Source of the DNA: an uncultured Geobacteraceae bacterium | Lineage (GTDB): Bacteria > Desulfobacterota > Desulfuromonadia > Geobacterales > Pseudopelobacteraceae | DNA length: 64,000 nt | Direction of reading: 5' to 3' | NCBI GenBank assembly: GCA_903939115.1 | Contig: CAJAFV010000079.1 | Span: forward strand, 62,001-126,000 | Shown: piece after piece, positions 19,083 to 28,049 of the stretch | How positions within the stretch are numbered: the stretch's first letter is position 1 | Layout of the letters: each line of letters opens with the position of its first letter | Program-made: the position numbers and the translations under genes | The notes under the pieces: generated by a model | Database searches by the model: none | Told to the model about the DNA's origin: nothing | Seen by the model: only the letters and a program-made list of their open reading frames with translations

Positions 19083-20600
19083 ATGACGATCAAACGAGTT
19101 GCCCTGATTACACCACCCTATCATTCCGGTGTTGTAGAATCTGCCGGTACATGGCTGAATGTTGGTTTCGTCTACATTGCCGGTTCCCTTCGAGCAGCCG
19201 GCTATGAAGTTGACTATTATGATGCCATGTCGCTCTGGCATAAATGGCCGGAAATAAAGGCCCGTATTGAGGCCTTCAAGCCGGATGTCGTCGCGACAAC
19301 CGCGTTCACCGCCTCTATTATCAAAGCTTTGGAGCTCTGTGATCTTGCCAAGCAGATCAACCCTTCGGTTGTTACTGTGCTCGGGAATGTGCATGCATCT
19401 TTTTGCTATGATGAAATTCTGAAAGATGATCATGACACCGTTGACTACATCGCACGTGGCGAAGGTGAAGTAACCCTCGTTGAATTATTGGACTGCCTCA
19501 ATGCCGGTGGTGACCCTGCATCGGTCAATGGCCTCGCTTTTTGGCGGAATGATGCTGTCGTGGTCACGCCAAAAGCCGCCTATATTCATGATCTTGATAG
19601 CCTTCCGACGGCCTGGGATCTTGTCGAATGGCCGATTTATACGTACCGGGCTAAAAAGAACGCTCGCCTGGCGATTATCTCGACCGCCCGGGGCTGCAAG
19701 TCACAATGTTCTTTTTGCTCACAGCAACTTTTTTGGGCCCAAACATGGCGCGCACGCTCTGCCGAAAACGTGGTCAATGAGATCGAGATGCTCGGGAAAA
19801 CGTATGGCGTTGAAGTGGCCATGCTTGCCGATGAATTGCCGACGTACGACCGTGACCGCTGGGAAAAGATTCTGGATCTGATGATTGAACGGGAGGTGCC
19901 GGTCAAGCTGCTGATGGAAACCCGCGTTGACGATATCCTGCGTGATGCCGATATCATGTGGAAGTACAAAAAAGCCGGTGTCGAGCACATCTACGTTGGA
20001 GTTGAGGCCGGTTCGCAGGAAACGCTCGATCTTTTTAACAAAGATACCGAGGTCGCTCAGTCCAAGCAGGCGATAGACATTATCAATGCTGCCGACATTG
20101 TCTCCGAGACGTCTCTTGTACTCGGGCTTCCTGATGATACTTTCGAGTCGATTGCCCAGACCGTCGAACTTGCGAAACATTACAATCCTGACATGGCTTT
20201 TTTTCTCGCGATTGCCCCCTGGCCCTACGCTGATTTGTACCCTCAGTTGGAGCCGTATGTTTTCACAAAGGATTACAGCCGATACAATCTGGTCGAGCCG
20301 GTCATCAAGCCTAAGAATATGACGGTTGAAGAACTTGAAAAGGAACTTGGCAAGGCGGCACAGAAGTTCTATATGTACAAATTCCAGCATCTGCACGAGC
20401 TTACCCCCTGGAAACAGGAGTTCATGCTGTCGGTGCTGGACATTTTTATCAACCACTCATACCTGGCGGGACAGATGAAGGCCGCTATGCAAGATGGCAA
20501 GGATATGCCGGAAGAGGTCAAAGCGTTGATGCGGGTAGTGAAAGGCCATGCCAAAGGGCAGGAGCTTGATCGTCATTCGGCCCTGGCGCCGATTCCGTAA
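19083..20600 (+). CDS. BchE-like B12-binding radical SAM protein, copy 1
   Basis: The product is 505 residues. Residues 1-150 form a cobalamin-binding Rossmann domain (LITPPYHSG, DVVATTAFTAS, TVLGNVHASF, ARGEGEVTLVELL). The radical SAM core begins with CKSQCSFC (CX3CX2C, near residue 206), which holds a 4Fe-4S cluster and cleaves S-adenosylmethionine. The layout and motifs such as DLFNKDTEV, PWPYADLYPQLEP and EPVIKPKNM closely resemble anaerobic Mg-protoporphyrin ester cyclase (BchE) as I remember it, yet no chlorophyll genes are present. The substrate is thus unknown; a tetrapyrrole or an isoprenoid-type lipid are both reasonable. A near-identical copy lies at 50584. It is a single gene behind a conserved upstream block. 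Confidence 0.88.
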   Translation: MTIKRVALITPPYHSGVVESAGTWLNVGFVYIAGSLRAAGYEVDYYDAMSLWHKWPEIKARIEAFKPDVVATTAFTASIIKALELCDLAKQINPSVVTVLGNVHASFCYDEILKDDHDTVDYIARGEGEVTLVELLDCLNAGGDPASVNGLAFWRNDAVVVTPKAAYIHDLDSLPTAWDLVEWPIYTYRAKKNARLAIISTARGCKSQCSFCSQQLFWAQTWRARSAENVVNEIEMLGKTYGVEVAMLADELPTYDRDRWEKILDLMIEREVPVKLLMETRVDDILRDADIMWKYKKAGVEHIYVGVEAGSQETLDLFNKDTEVAQSKQAIDIINAADIVSETSLVLGLPDDTFESIAQTVELAKHYNPDMAFFLAIAPWPYADLYPQLEPYVFTKDYSRYNLVEPVIKPKNMTVEELEKELGKAAQKFYMYKFQHLHELTPWKQEFMLSVLDIFINHSYLAGQMKAAMQDGKDMPEEVKALMRVVKGHAKGQELDRHSALAPIP

Positions 20601-20629
20601 TAGTTTTTACTTATAGGTCGTCAACAGCT

Positions 20630-20660
20630 AACCTCCGTGGTTTTTATTATTTCGGAGGTT
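20630..20660 (+). terminator. Hairpin after the first BchE-like gene
   Basis: AACCTCCG / CGGAGGTT stem with a 15-base T-rich loop. No clear U-tract follows the stem, so termination may be partial. Confidence 0.6.
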
Positions 20661-20704
20661 CGTTTGTATTGAGGGGGGGAGCGATGCAGCTTAGTCCAGC
20701 TTTT

Positions 20705-20741
20705 CCCCCTCACCCTAACCCTCTCCCTCATGGAGAGGGGA
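20705..20741. repeat. Dispersed CCCTCACCCTAACCCTCTCCC-type repeat
   Basis: The motif CCCCCTCACCCTAACCCTCT runs into CCC, then GGAGAGGGG completes a hairpin. This element is common between genes in many proteobacteria. A decayed relative lies at 35098-35122. Confidence 0.6.
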
Positions 20742-20826
20742 CTGTTTGGACGCCAAGCGGCGAATTAGTACGAACCTCAATGAAATATAAAACGCGATTA
20801 TTCGCCCGGTGTAAGGCAGGTGCTCC

Positions 20827-21510
20827 ATGTATATGTTGATTGTAGAGGATGAGGTTAAAGCGACTACACAATTAAAAAAGGGGCTCGCTGAAGCTAATAT
20901 TTTTACGGATGTTGCACATGATGGACTTCAGGGATTCGCTCTTGCGCAAAAGAAGGAGTATGACCTGATCCTTCTTGACGTTATGCTTCCAGGTATAAGC
21001 GGAATGGAAGTGTTGAAAAAATTCCGGGCTGCCGGTGGAACGACTCCGATTATTATGCTTACAGCACTTGATTCCGTCAATGATCGGGTCATGGGCTTGC
21101 AGTTTGGTGCGGATGATTATCTGGTCAAGCCTTTTGCTTTTTCTGAATTACTCGCCCGTATCCAGTCAGTATTGCGTCGCGGAATTGAGATAAAACCTGA
21201 TATTATTAGAGTTGCGGATCTGGAGGTAAGTTTTTTTTCGCACAGTGCGACTCGTGATGGTAAACGAATTGACTTGACCAAAAAGGAGTTTGCACTCCTT
21301 TCTCTTCTGATCCGCCGAACCGGCGAAGCCCTCACTCGAATGCGAATAGCGGAGCGGATCTGGAATCTTGGCTTTGATAGCAATTTGAAAATTGTTGATG
21401 TCAAGATTGGAAATCTTCGGGCAAAAATCGATGATCCATTCCAAAATAAGTTGATTCATACTGTTCGTGGGGTTGGCTATGTCCTGGAAGATCGGGAAAA
21501 CCAGTGTTGA
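20827..21510 (+). CDS. OmpR/CusR-family response regulator
   Basis: The product is 227 residues. The receiver domain (1-115) has the acidic pocket (VEDE), phospho-acceptor D51 in LLDVMLPG, T79 in MLTA and K101 in VKPF. A winged-helix DNA-binding domain follows (125-222; LTKKEFALLSLLIRR, VDVKIGNLRAKID, HTVRGVGYVLED). It is closest in style to heavy-metal regulators such as CusR. An ATG two codons later is an equally good start. Two membrane-protein genes follow closely, the second being its kinase, so the three are likely one transcript. The 11-bp-spaced direct repeats before operon B (23883-23901) fit its expected DNA site. Confidence 0.93.
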   Translation: MYMLIVEDEVKATTQLKKGLAEANIFTDVAHDGLQGFALAQKKEYDLILLDVMLPGISGMEVLKKFRAAGGTTPIIMLTALDSVNDRVMGLQFGADDYLVKPFAFSELLARIQSVLRRGIEIKPDIIRVADLEVSFFSHSATRDGKRIDLTKKEFALLSLLIRRTGEALTRMRIAERIWNLGFDSNLKIVDVKIGNLRAKIDDPFQNKLIHTVRGVGYVLEDRENQC

Positions 21511-21554
21511 AGCCACCTTCCCTCATCTCTATATATCCTCAGAAGGTGGTATAG

Positions 21555-22331
21555 ATGAGCCTGTTCAGTAAAGGCCTTGTCGAAATTGTTGCGTTCAGAT
21601 GTATCATCCAACTTTTTGTATGCGTTGCGGTAGGTTTTGTTACCTTGAAGGTGTGGCGGCACTATTGCCGCAATCCGTATTCGTTCCTGCATTACATCTT
21701 TCTCTCCTTTGCAGTCCTGCTCCTGCACTCCTCAGTCAAGCTCAGCGTCTATTCATTGCGCCTCCTCCATTTGCCCGAACTCCCGGAAGCTGTTGTGCCG
21801 ATGCTTGATCACGCTTTAAAAATGGGGTGGGTAATTCTGCTGCTGTACGCCTTCATCGTTACTATCTCCGGTATGCGATTAACCAAGCAGTATTTTCTCG
21901 TCGCCAATCTTTTCCTGATGGTGTTTATCAGTTCAACTGTCTGGCTTAACTGGCTGCACTATCTTGATACCACAAACCACGGTCAAGAGACGTTCGGCTT
22001 TTTCTGGGGGGAGCTGATACTGGAAACCTGGATACTGCTCCTCAATATGTATGGTGTCTTCTTCGCCAGACGCCTGCATACGGCGATAAAGGGTCCTTTT
22101 GTCCTCGCGGTTGCCATCCTGATAAGTCGGTTAGCCCTCCACTGCTGGAACATCATTACCTCTCACAGGCAGCTTATATGGACAGTTGCCGTGGATCGGA
22201 TGCTCTTGCTTTTGTTCACTGCCGTGATAATGGTTGCTGTCTTCCGCTATCGTAAAATCGTGAACAGCGGTAACGGTCATTCCAATGATTATCTGCAACA
22301 AGATTCCGGTCTTGTGCGGGATACGGCGTAG
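21555..22331 (+). CDS. Seven-helix membrane protein in the two-component operon
   Basis: The product is 258 residues with about seven hydrophobic segments, a short linker (KVWRHYCRNPYS) after the first, and a polar C-terminal tail of about 30 residues. It carries no enzymatic motif that I can see. It stands between the response regulator and the histidine kinase, separated by 44 bp and 2 bp, so it is almost certainly co-transcribed and may be a third signalling component that senses a membrane signal, such as redox state or quinone, and passes it to the kinase. His residues cluster near several helix ends (LLHSS, LLHLP, LDHAL, WLHYLD), so cofactor binding is possible. I do not recognise the family. 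Confidence 0.75.
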   Translation: MSLFSKGLVEIVAFRCIIQLFVCVAVGFVTLKVWRHYCRNPYSFLHYIFLSFAVLLLHSSVKLSVYSLRLLHLPELPEAVVPMLDHALKMGWVILLLYAFIVTISGMRLTKQYFLVANLFLMVFISSTVWLNWLHYLDTTNHGQETFGFFWGELILETWILLLNMYGVFFARRLHTAIKGPFVLAVAILISRLALHCWNIITSHRQLIWTVAVDRMLLLLFTAVIMVAVFRYRKIVNSGNGHSNDYLQQDSGLVRDTA

Positions 22332-22333
22332 CG

Positions 22334-23773
22334 ATGCGCTTCAAGTTCATCACACCTGGTCTGCCAACCATGATGGGGCGCAGAGGCTGGGAATTCCGCT
22401 CTATCTCCAATACCCTTGTCATTCTTCACACGCTGGCGTTTTTCATCTCGTTTTCCTTCATATCAGTGCTTCTCTACCAGAATCTGCTCAATCATCTGAA
22501 TCAGACCAATTATAAAAGGATCAAGGAGGAGATATCTTCTGTTAAAACATTGTTGCAGTCTCCAAACGGTCAGCAACTGTTAAATGTTGAGATCCAGTCG
22601 CAAATGTTTGAGACTGAAAGTCACAAGATCCAAATCAGGGTGATAGACCGGCATGGCCGGATCATCAATGAAAGCCTCGGGATGCATACGTCGCTTCCCG
22701 TTAATCTGTTTCCCCGATTGGAAGTCGGTTCGGCCGTTCAGAAATATCGGATTCCTTCCGGTACTCTTTTTCTTCTGAGTAATACCATTTTCCTGGAAAA
22801 TGACTTTATCAGTAAAGGTCAGATTCAGATAGCGATTGACATTAGCGACGACGAGATACTCGCTAAAGATTTAATGATGAATCTCATTTTATTTTCCCTT
22901 TTAGGACTCTTGTTCTCAGTCATCAGCGCTTTTTACATTATTCGTATAGGTTTGAAGCCACTCAATGAAATATCTGGAAAAATAGAAAAAATTACTGAAG
23001 CCAATCTCGATACCCGCCTGGAAGTGGAGCTTTTCCCGGAGGAAATGAAATCTCTGGGCTACTCTTTTAATGTAATGTTTGACCGCATAGAGAATTCGTT
23101 CAAAAAACTCACCCAATATTCTGAAAATCTTGCCCACGAACTGCGAACGCCTCTGAATAATCTCATGTTGGAGGCGGGCGTTGCCCTTTCCCAGGAGCGG
23201 ACTCCCCAGGAATATCAAAAAGTCATCTGCTCGTTCCTGGAAGAATATGAACGGCTCTCACTGCTTGTAGACCGACTTCTCTTCCTGGTTCGAGCCGACA
23301 ACAATCAGCTTGAGCTTGATTTCAAACGGATAGACGTCCATCAGGAATTTGAGAATATTGTCGAATTTTATTCTGAAGAGCTCCTTAATAAGGGCATTGC
23401 AGTCACCATTGTCGGTGAGGCTTCACTTGAGGCCGATTTTTTATTGTTCAACAGGGCGGTCAGCAACCTCCTTGGCAATGCCCTCAAATTTACGGAATGT
23501 GGAGGGAATATCACTCTTGCCGTCTTTCATGACGAGAGCTCTGTTGTGGTCTCAGTGAGTGATACCGGAAGCGGGATTGATCCTCTGCTGCTGCCGAAAA
23601 TATATGACCGCTATTTCTGGATTGAATCCGCCAGGAAGAAAGGCACTAAAGGTACCGGCCTTGGACTTGATATTGTAAAAACGATCATGAAGCTGCACGG
23701 AGGAGGCATACATATCCAGAGTGAACCCGGCACAGGAACAACGGTAACGCTCACGTTTCCCGTGGCTGCCTGA
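22334..23773 (+). CDS. Membrane sensor histidine kinase (CusS-like)
   Basis: The product is 479 residues. There are two membrane helices, at about 28-52 (LVILHTLAFFISFSFISVLLY) and 178-202 (LILFSLLGLLFSVISAFYII), bounding a sensor domain of about 125 residues. A HAMP linker follows, then the dimerisation/phospho-acceptor helix with H268 in NLAHELRTPLNN, and an ATPase domain with N-box (NLLGNALKF), G1 (DTGSGID) and G2 (GTGLGLDIV). All catalytic boxes are intact. It starts 2 bp after the seven-helix gene. Its partner is the response regulator at 20827. The ligand is not evident. It directly precedes cytochrome operon B, which it probably controls. Confidence 0.93.
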   Translation: MRFKFITPGLPTMMGRRGWEFRSISNTLVILHTLAFFISFSFISVLLYQNLLNHLNQTNYKRIKEEISSVKTLLQSPNGQQLLNVEIQSQMFETESHKIQIRVIDRHGRIINESLGMHTSLPVNLFPRLEVGSAVQKYRIPSGTLFLLSNTIFLENDFISKGQIQIAIDISDDEILAKDLMMNLILFSLLGLLFSVISAFYIIRIGLKPLNEISGKIEKITEANLDTRLEVELFPEEMKSLGYSFNVMFDRIENSFKKLTQYSENLAHELRTPLNNLMLEAGVALSQERTPQEYQKVICSFLEEYERLSLLVDRLLFLVRADNNQLELDFKRIDVHQEFENIVEFYSEELLNKGIAVTIVGEASLEADFLLFNRAVSNLLGNALKFTECGGNITLAVFHDESSVVVSVSDTGSGIDPLLLPKIYDRYFWIESARKKGTKGTGLGLDIVKTIMKLHGGGIHIQSEPGTGTTVTLTFPVAA

Positions 23774-23789
23774 ATCCACCGCTGCAGTC

Positions 23790-23806
23790 GTTACCGAATC
23801 ATTACC
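23790..23806 (-). promoter_or_regulatory. Candidate response-regulator site, minus-strand pair
   Basis: GTTACC (23790-23795) and ATTACC (23801-23806) are 11 bp apart. On the minus strand they read GGTAAT and GGTAAC, the same word and period as the pair at 23883-23901, in opposite orientation. Confidence 0.45.
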
Positions 23807-23882
23807 TTTTTATTGTCTAATCGTTACTTCTCTTCTGTTATAAGGCTGAACGCGCTCCGTCGATAATTTAATGACATCATTA

Positions 23883-23901
23883 TAGGTAACGTTTAGGTAA
23901 C
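23883..23901 (+). promoter_or_regulatory. Candidate response-regulator operator, direct repeat
   Basis: TAGGTAAC at 23883-23890 is repeated exactly at 23894-23901, an 11-bp period. OmpR-family regulators bind as head-to-tail dimers to direct repeats with a 10-11 bp period. The site lies about 190 bp upstream of the sigma-54 core and directly downstream of the kinase gene. Confidence 0.6.
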
Positions 23902-24071
23902 AACGAACCGATAATTTAATTAAATAATTCTTCAATAGAGCATTTCCTCGAAAAAGATTGACTCCTCCTTCCGGCAACACAACCCGCCATTAAAAATTAC
24001 AGTAACCTTTTCAGCATATTCCACACCGAGTCGTTATAGACGTTGTTTCAGTGGCTTTATTCGCCTGTCAG

Positions 24072-24087
24072 AAGGCATGGTAATTGC
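24072..24087 (+). promoter_or_regulatory. Sigma-54 (-24/-12) promoter of cytochrome operon B
   Basis: AGGCATGGTAATTGCA has GG (24073-24074) and GC (24085-24086) 12 bp apart and matches the sigma-54 consensus except at the first base. It closely resembles the site before A1. Confidence 0.7.
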
Positions 24088-24224
24088 AAAAAAACGCTTG
24101 TGATCCTGGATTCTGATTCTGAGTAAACATATTCAGAATGTAAATTCATAAGTAGTTAAGCAGGTTACCCGTATATTAGTGCATAGCAGATAGAAATAAA
24201 CAAACAATGAAGGGGGAACGGTAC

Positions 24225-27200
24225 ATGATGAAGAGGATCTTAACACTCAGTATACTGGTTTGTCTGATGCCAATGATGGCACATGCATGGGTCTTGAACA
24301 CCTGGGTAAAAACTGCAGGTGGATCGATTCAGGTGGGCAGTGGCACACCGCAGACTTCAGTCAATGGTTCGGTAAACACAACGTATAAAACCAATACCGC
24401 ACTGACGGTAGCTGTTGCCGCAAGCACCGGTTACACCCTTAGCCAGGTTACCTATAATGGTGTAGTTCAAACTGCTCCGATTCCGATCTCGTACCAGGTA
24501 AACGGACCCAGCAATCAGAGCGTACTTGCATCGTTTACCCCCAAGACTTACGTATTATCGGCCGCAGTCGCTGGCAACAGCGGCGGGACGGCGAACATGA
24601 CCAGTATCAGTTACTTATATGGCACAAAACTTACGGTTGCGAAAAAAGTTACATTCACTCCCACATCAGCTTCCTTTCAAGTGGCTTCCATTTCAGGTGT
24701 TCCAAGCGGATCTACTGTCAGCGTTGCTATGCCGGCTGCAGCAGGTGCGCCGGTAACAGTGACGCTGCCGGTCGGATTCACTATTACCGATAACATTCCT
24801 CTCGTAGCCACCTTTACCAACACATACCCTGTTGCTGCAGCTGGTGCAGCTCAGACGGTTGCGCTCGGTCCAGTTACGCTGGACGGTTCAGGCACTCTGG
24901 TCGGCGGCGGTATCTCTTCGTATCAGTGGACGCAGGTGTCAGGACCGGTAGTAGCTCTCGCAAACGCGACTGCTGCCAAAGCAAGCTTTACCGCGACAGA
25001 CGCAGGCACATACACATTCTCCCTTAAAGTGATGCCGGGTGGGTCCACATCTACTACAACTGTCACCGTTTCAGCGAGCGCTGCGGATGTCGTCCAGGTT
25101 AAGTGCAACAACTGCCACACCTCTTCCGGCAGCACCACCACTACCGCTGCATACACAGAATGGAGCACATCAAAACACGAGGCTACATACATTCTCTGCG
25201 CCAACTGCCACATCGGCGCTGATTCCGGCGGTCACCCCGGCACCATTTCATCCAATATCTGTATCAGCTGCCATAGCGCCGATCTTGGTGGAAGCCCTGC
25301 GGTAGCTGTTGGCCATAATGGTATTGCTGATACCAACGCCACTACCTGCTATAACTGCCATAAACATTACCTGCTTAGTGGCGGCTCTCTTTCCTGTGTC
25401 TCCTGCCACACTGATCCACCGAAGGCCGGACAATATTATACCGGTGTAACGAAATACACCCACGCGTCTTCATCAACTTGTGTGAACTGCCACGTAAAAC
25501 CGGCTACATACAACGATTCTGCAACGCCAACACACAGAGACGGCATCGTTGAAATACTGACTAATGCCAATGCCTGTAGCGTGTGCCACAGTTATCCGCC
25601 TGCTGGTTCGTCGCATCTTACCGCTGTTGGTGGTAACGCTCCAAACTGCGCAAACTGCCATACCTATACCGGCTTCAACGGAGCCACCCACAACAACGGC
25701 AACGTAGAATTGAAACCTATGACCTGCACCAGTTGCCACGATTATCCGCCGGCCGTATTGACGGTTGCTCTTTCCGGCAAAACCGGCCAGCATTCATCCT
25801 CGACCGACTGCGCCATGTGCCATGGCTACCTTCCAACAAGCAATGCCGCATCCGGTCTGCACCGTAATGGGACCGTCAATCTCTTGAAATCCGGCGCGCC
25901 GCACTTCAGCAACATTACTACCGGTATGTTCCCGGCATCCTACGTAACCTCGAAAGCCACCTGCGCCGACTGCCACAACAGCAACACCAACAATGCTACT
26001 ATCCGTCAGCAGTGGGCTGCTTCCGGACACGCTTCCACGACCGGGCTCCCCTGGATAGACTACGACTTCAAAACCCGTACGCCTTGCGAACGTTGCCACA
26101 CCACCACCGGTTTTATTGCTTACTCGACAGCAAAAGTAACCGCAGTATGGGGAACAGCATCTGACAAAACCAAAGAAGTCCTCACCTGCGTCGGCTGCCA
26201 CAGTGACGTCGCCAACGGTATCGTGCGCACCGTTACTCCGAACAATCCTTATGCCAGCGACGTCAGCTTCACTGGAAACGTGAATGTCGGCACCTCGAAC
26301 ATCTGTATGGACTGTCACACCGGTATGAACAACGGTGCCGACATTCAGATAAAAGTCGGGACTGCTAATTTCACTAATCTATCCTTTGTGTCACCGCACT
26401 ACCTGACAGCCGGAGGTTCGCTACAGGGCAAATCCGGGTACATCTTCCCGGCACGCACCTATAACGGCTACTCCGACAACGCTCACAGCAAGGTCGGCAC
26501 CGCTGACAGTAACGCAACCGGAACAGCCGGCCCCTGTGTTGCCTGTCATATGGCCACCACAGCTGAAAAACACTCTTTCACACCGATAACCACCGATGGC
26601 AGCGGGACAATCACGGCAATAACCGCAAACGTCTGCGCCAACTGCCACACGTACAACACGACATCACTCACACCGACAACGCTTGACGCGAAACGGGTGG
26701 CGTTCACTAACTCCCTCGAAGTTTTGAGAATCGCCCTTGTCGATAAAGGCTTCACCTACTCGCCCAATTATCCATACTTTGCCGCCAAAAACTGGGGTAC
26801 CGGACAGGCTGGCGCCAACGTCATGGGTGCTGCTTTCAACTACAAGCTGTTCGCCGCTGAGCCGGGCGCATATGCCCATAATCCTGGGTATGCCAAACAG
26901 TTGATCGCCGACTCCATCGAAGCGGTTGCCACTGGCGGCTCAGTTACCGGCAGCGACATCAGCGCTTACCTCAACTCACTGGTAGCAGCAAATAAACTGA
27001 CCTCCGAACAGGTAAGCGGTCTTGATACGTACAAAAATCCTACCAATAGCTGCAGCGACTGCCACGGTGCCCCACCGGCAACTTCGGTACACGCAACAGC
27101 AACGACATCGCCGCTGAACTGTACCAACTGCCACATCTACACCGGCATGGGCGGTGCTACTCATAATAATGGTACTGTTAACTTGTCAGTTTTGACTTGT

Positions 27201-27947
27201 ACATCATGCCATCCGAACCTGAGCAGCTCGCATGCCGCCCACGTCGGCAATCTGCCCACACTGGTAACGGCCTACAATAGCACAGATACCTATTTCAACA
27301 GCAACAGCACAGACAGCACCGGCTACCGTTTTGGGTGCGCTACCTGCCATCCGACGACAAACGCCAGTCACTACAACGGTACGATCGTACTTAACTCCTT
27401 CAACGGTGCTGCAGGTACCTCCAAGTCCAACATCACCTGCTCGGCAGCAGTCTGCCACGCTGATGGTAAGGGCGCAAATGTTACTTCACCTAACTGGTAC
27501 ACCGGCTTCACCGGAGCCGACCGTTGCGCCATGTGCCACGCTGCAAAACCGACCACCGGGTCACACGCTGCTCATACAGCAGTCAACGGCATTCATGACG
27601 GCAGCAGTGGCATTTCCTACGCTGATACAGTAACCTGTGCAAACTGCCATGCCGGAACAGTTGACAGCGCCAAGAACATCAACTATGTAAACCATGTAAA
27701 TGGCAGTGTCAGCGTCAGCTTTGCAACAACAAATGTCGTCTCCAAAGCCCAGATCAGTGCGGCTAGCTTCAACGCCTACTCAACCGTCTGGACAAGAACC
27801 GGTGCAACGGATACGTCCAAACTCGCATTGAGCGCCGGCAGTTATGCCGGTGGCACCTGCTCCACCATTGCCTGCCACAACAACGGCACAACACCAGCAT
27901 GGGGCAGCGGTCCGCTCTCATGTGTTGCGTGCCACTCTAATCTGTAG
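24225..27947 (+). CDS. Giant multihaem cytochrome B1 (PKD domain, 25 CxnCH)
   Basis: 1240 residues from the ATG at 24225, which aligns with the A1 start (MMKRIL / MLKRIL) and has GGGGGAA upstream; a start at 24207 is possible. Signal peptide, repeat region and PKD-like domain are nearly the same as A1, even at DNA level. There are 23 CXXCH and two CX4CH (CSAAVCH, CSTIACH). Compared with A1, a block of six extra CXXCH is inserted after the fourth haem (about residues 390-540), and the C-terminal part differs, ending CVACHSNL instead of the CSNxSCH...PxW tail. It is the first gene of operon B, 102 bp before B2. It is predicted to be secreted and to act as an alternative version of A1 under the two-component system. 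Confidence 0.92.
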   Translation: MMKRILTLSILVCLMPMMAHAWVLNTWVKTAGGSIQVGSGTPQTSVNGSVNTTYKTNTALTVAVAASTGYTLSQVTYNGVVQTAPIPISYQVNGPSNQSVLASFTPKTYVLSAAVAGNSGGTANMTSISYLYGTKLTVAKKVTFTPTSASFQVASISGVPSGSTVSVAMPAAAGAPVTVTLPVGFTITDNIPLVATFTNTYPVAAAGAAQTVALGPVTLDGSGTLVGGGISSYQWTQVSGPVVALANATAAKASFTATDAGTYTFSLKVMPGGSTSTTTVTVSASAADVVQVKCNNCHTSSGSTTTTAAYTEWSTSKHEATYILCANCHIGADSGGHPGTISSNICISCHSADLGGSPAVAVGHNGIADTNATTCYNCHKHYLLSGGSLSCVSCHTDPPKAGQYYTGVTKYTHASSSTCVNCHVKPATYNDSATPTHRDGIVEILTNANACSVCHSYPPAGSSHLTAVGGNAPNCANCHTYTGFNGATHNNGNVELKPMTCTSCHDYPPAVLTVALSGKTGQHSSSTDCAMCHGYLPTSNAASGLHRNGTVNLLKSGAPHFSNITTGMFPASYVTSKATCADCHNSNTNNATIRQQWAASGHASTTGLPWIDYDFKTRTPCERCHTTTGFIAYSTAKVTAVWGTASDKTKEVLTCVGCHSDVANGIVRTVTPNNPYASDVSFTGNVNVGTSNICMDCHTGMNNGADIQIKVGTANFTNLSFVSPHYLTAGGSLQGKSGYIFPARTYNGYSDNAHSKVGTADSNATGTAGPCVACHMATTAEKHSFTPITTDGSGTITAITANVCANCHTYNTTSLTPTTLDAKRVAFTNSLEVLRIALVDKGFTYSPNYPYFAAKNWGTGQAGANVMGAAFNYKLFAAEPGAYAHNPGYAKQLIADSIEAVATGGSVTGSDISAYLNSLVAANKLTSEQVSGLDTYKNPTNSCSDCHGAPPATSVHATATTSPLNCTNCHIYTGMGGATHNNGTVNLSVLTCTSCHPNLSSSHAAHVGNLPTLVTAYNSTDTYFNSNSTDSTGYRFGCATCHPTTNASHYNGTIVLNSFNGAAGTSKSNITCSAAVCHADGKGANVTSPNWYTGFTGADRCAMCHAAKPTTGSHAAHTAVNGIHDGSSGISYADTVTCANCHAGTVDSAKNINYVNHVNGSVSVSFATTNVVSKAQISAASFNAYSTVWTRTGATDTSKLALSAGSYAGGTCSTIACHNNGTTPAWGSGPLSCVACHSNL

Positions 27948-27962
27948 TAAACAGTGATAAAT

Positions 27963-27987
27963 GCTGGTTCGCCAACGGCGAACCAGC
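27963..27987 (+). terminator. Hairpin between B1 and B2
   Basis: GCTGGTTCGCC AAC GGCGAACCAGC is a perfect 11-bp stem with a 3-base loop. No T-run follows, so it may only reduce read-through or protect the B1 message. Confidence 0.6.
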
Positions 27988-28049
27988 CTCTCAATACATG
28001 GAAAATTTACATAACTGATTACATAAAATGAGAAAAGAGAGGTACACAC

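Larger units (their letters stand above)
23774..24206. promoter_or_regulatory. Long control region before cytochrome operon B
   Basis: About 430 AT-rich bases without a gene. It holds two pairs of GGTAAC-like repeats (described separately), a lone CGTTAC at 23822, and the sigma-54 site at 24072-24087. Transcription from that site would leave a leader of roughly 130 bases. Confidence 0.6.

Noticed and set aside
19637-20456. Minus-strand frames inside BchE-like copy 1 (also seen in copy 2)
   Set aside because: Conserved only because the sense gene is conserved; no start signal or family features.
20695-20745. Phage or IS end at the CCCTCACCC repeat
   Set aside because: No transposase, terminal inverted repeats or target duplication nearby; the motif is a common dispersed intergenic element.
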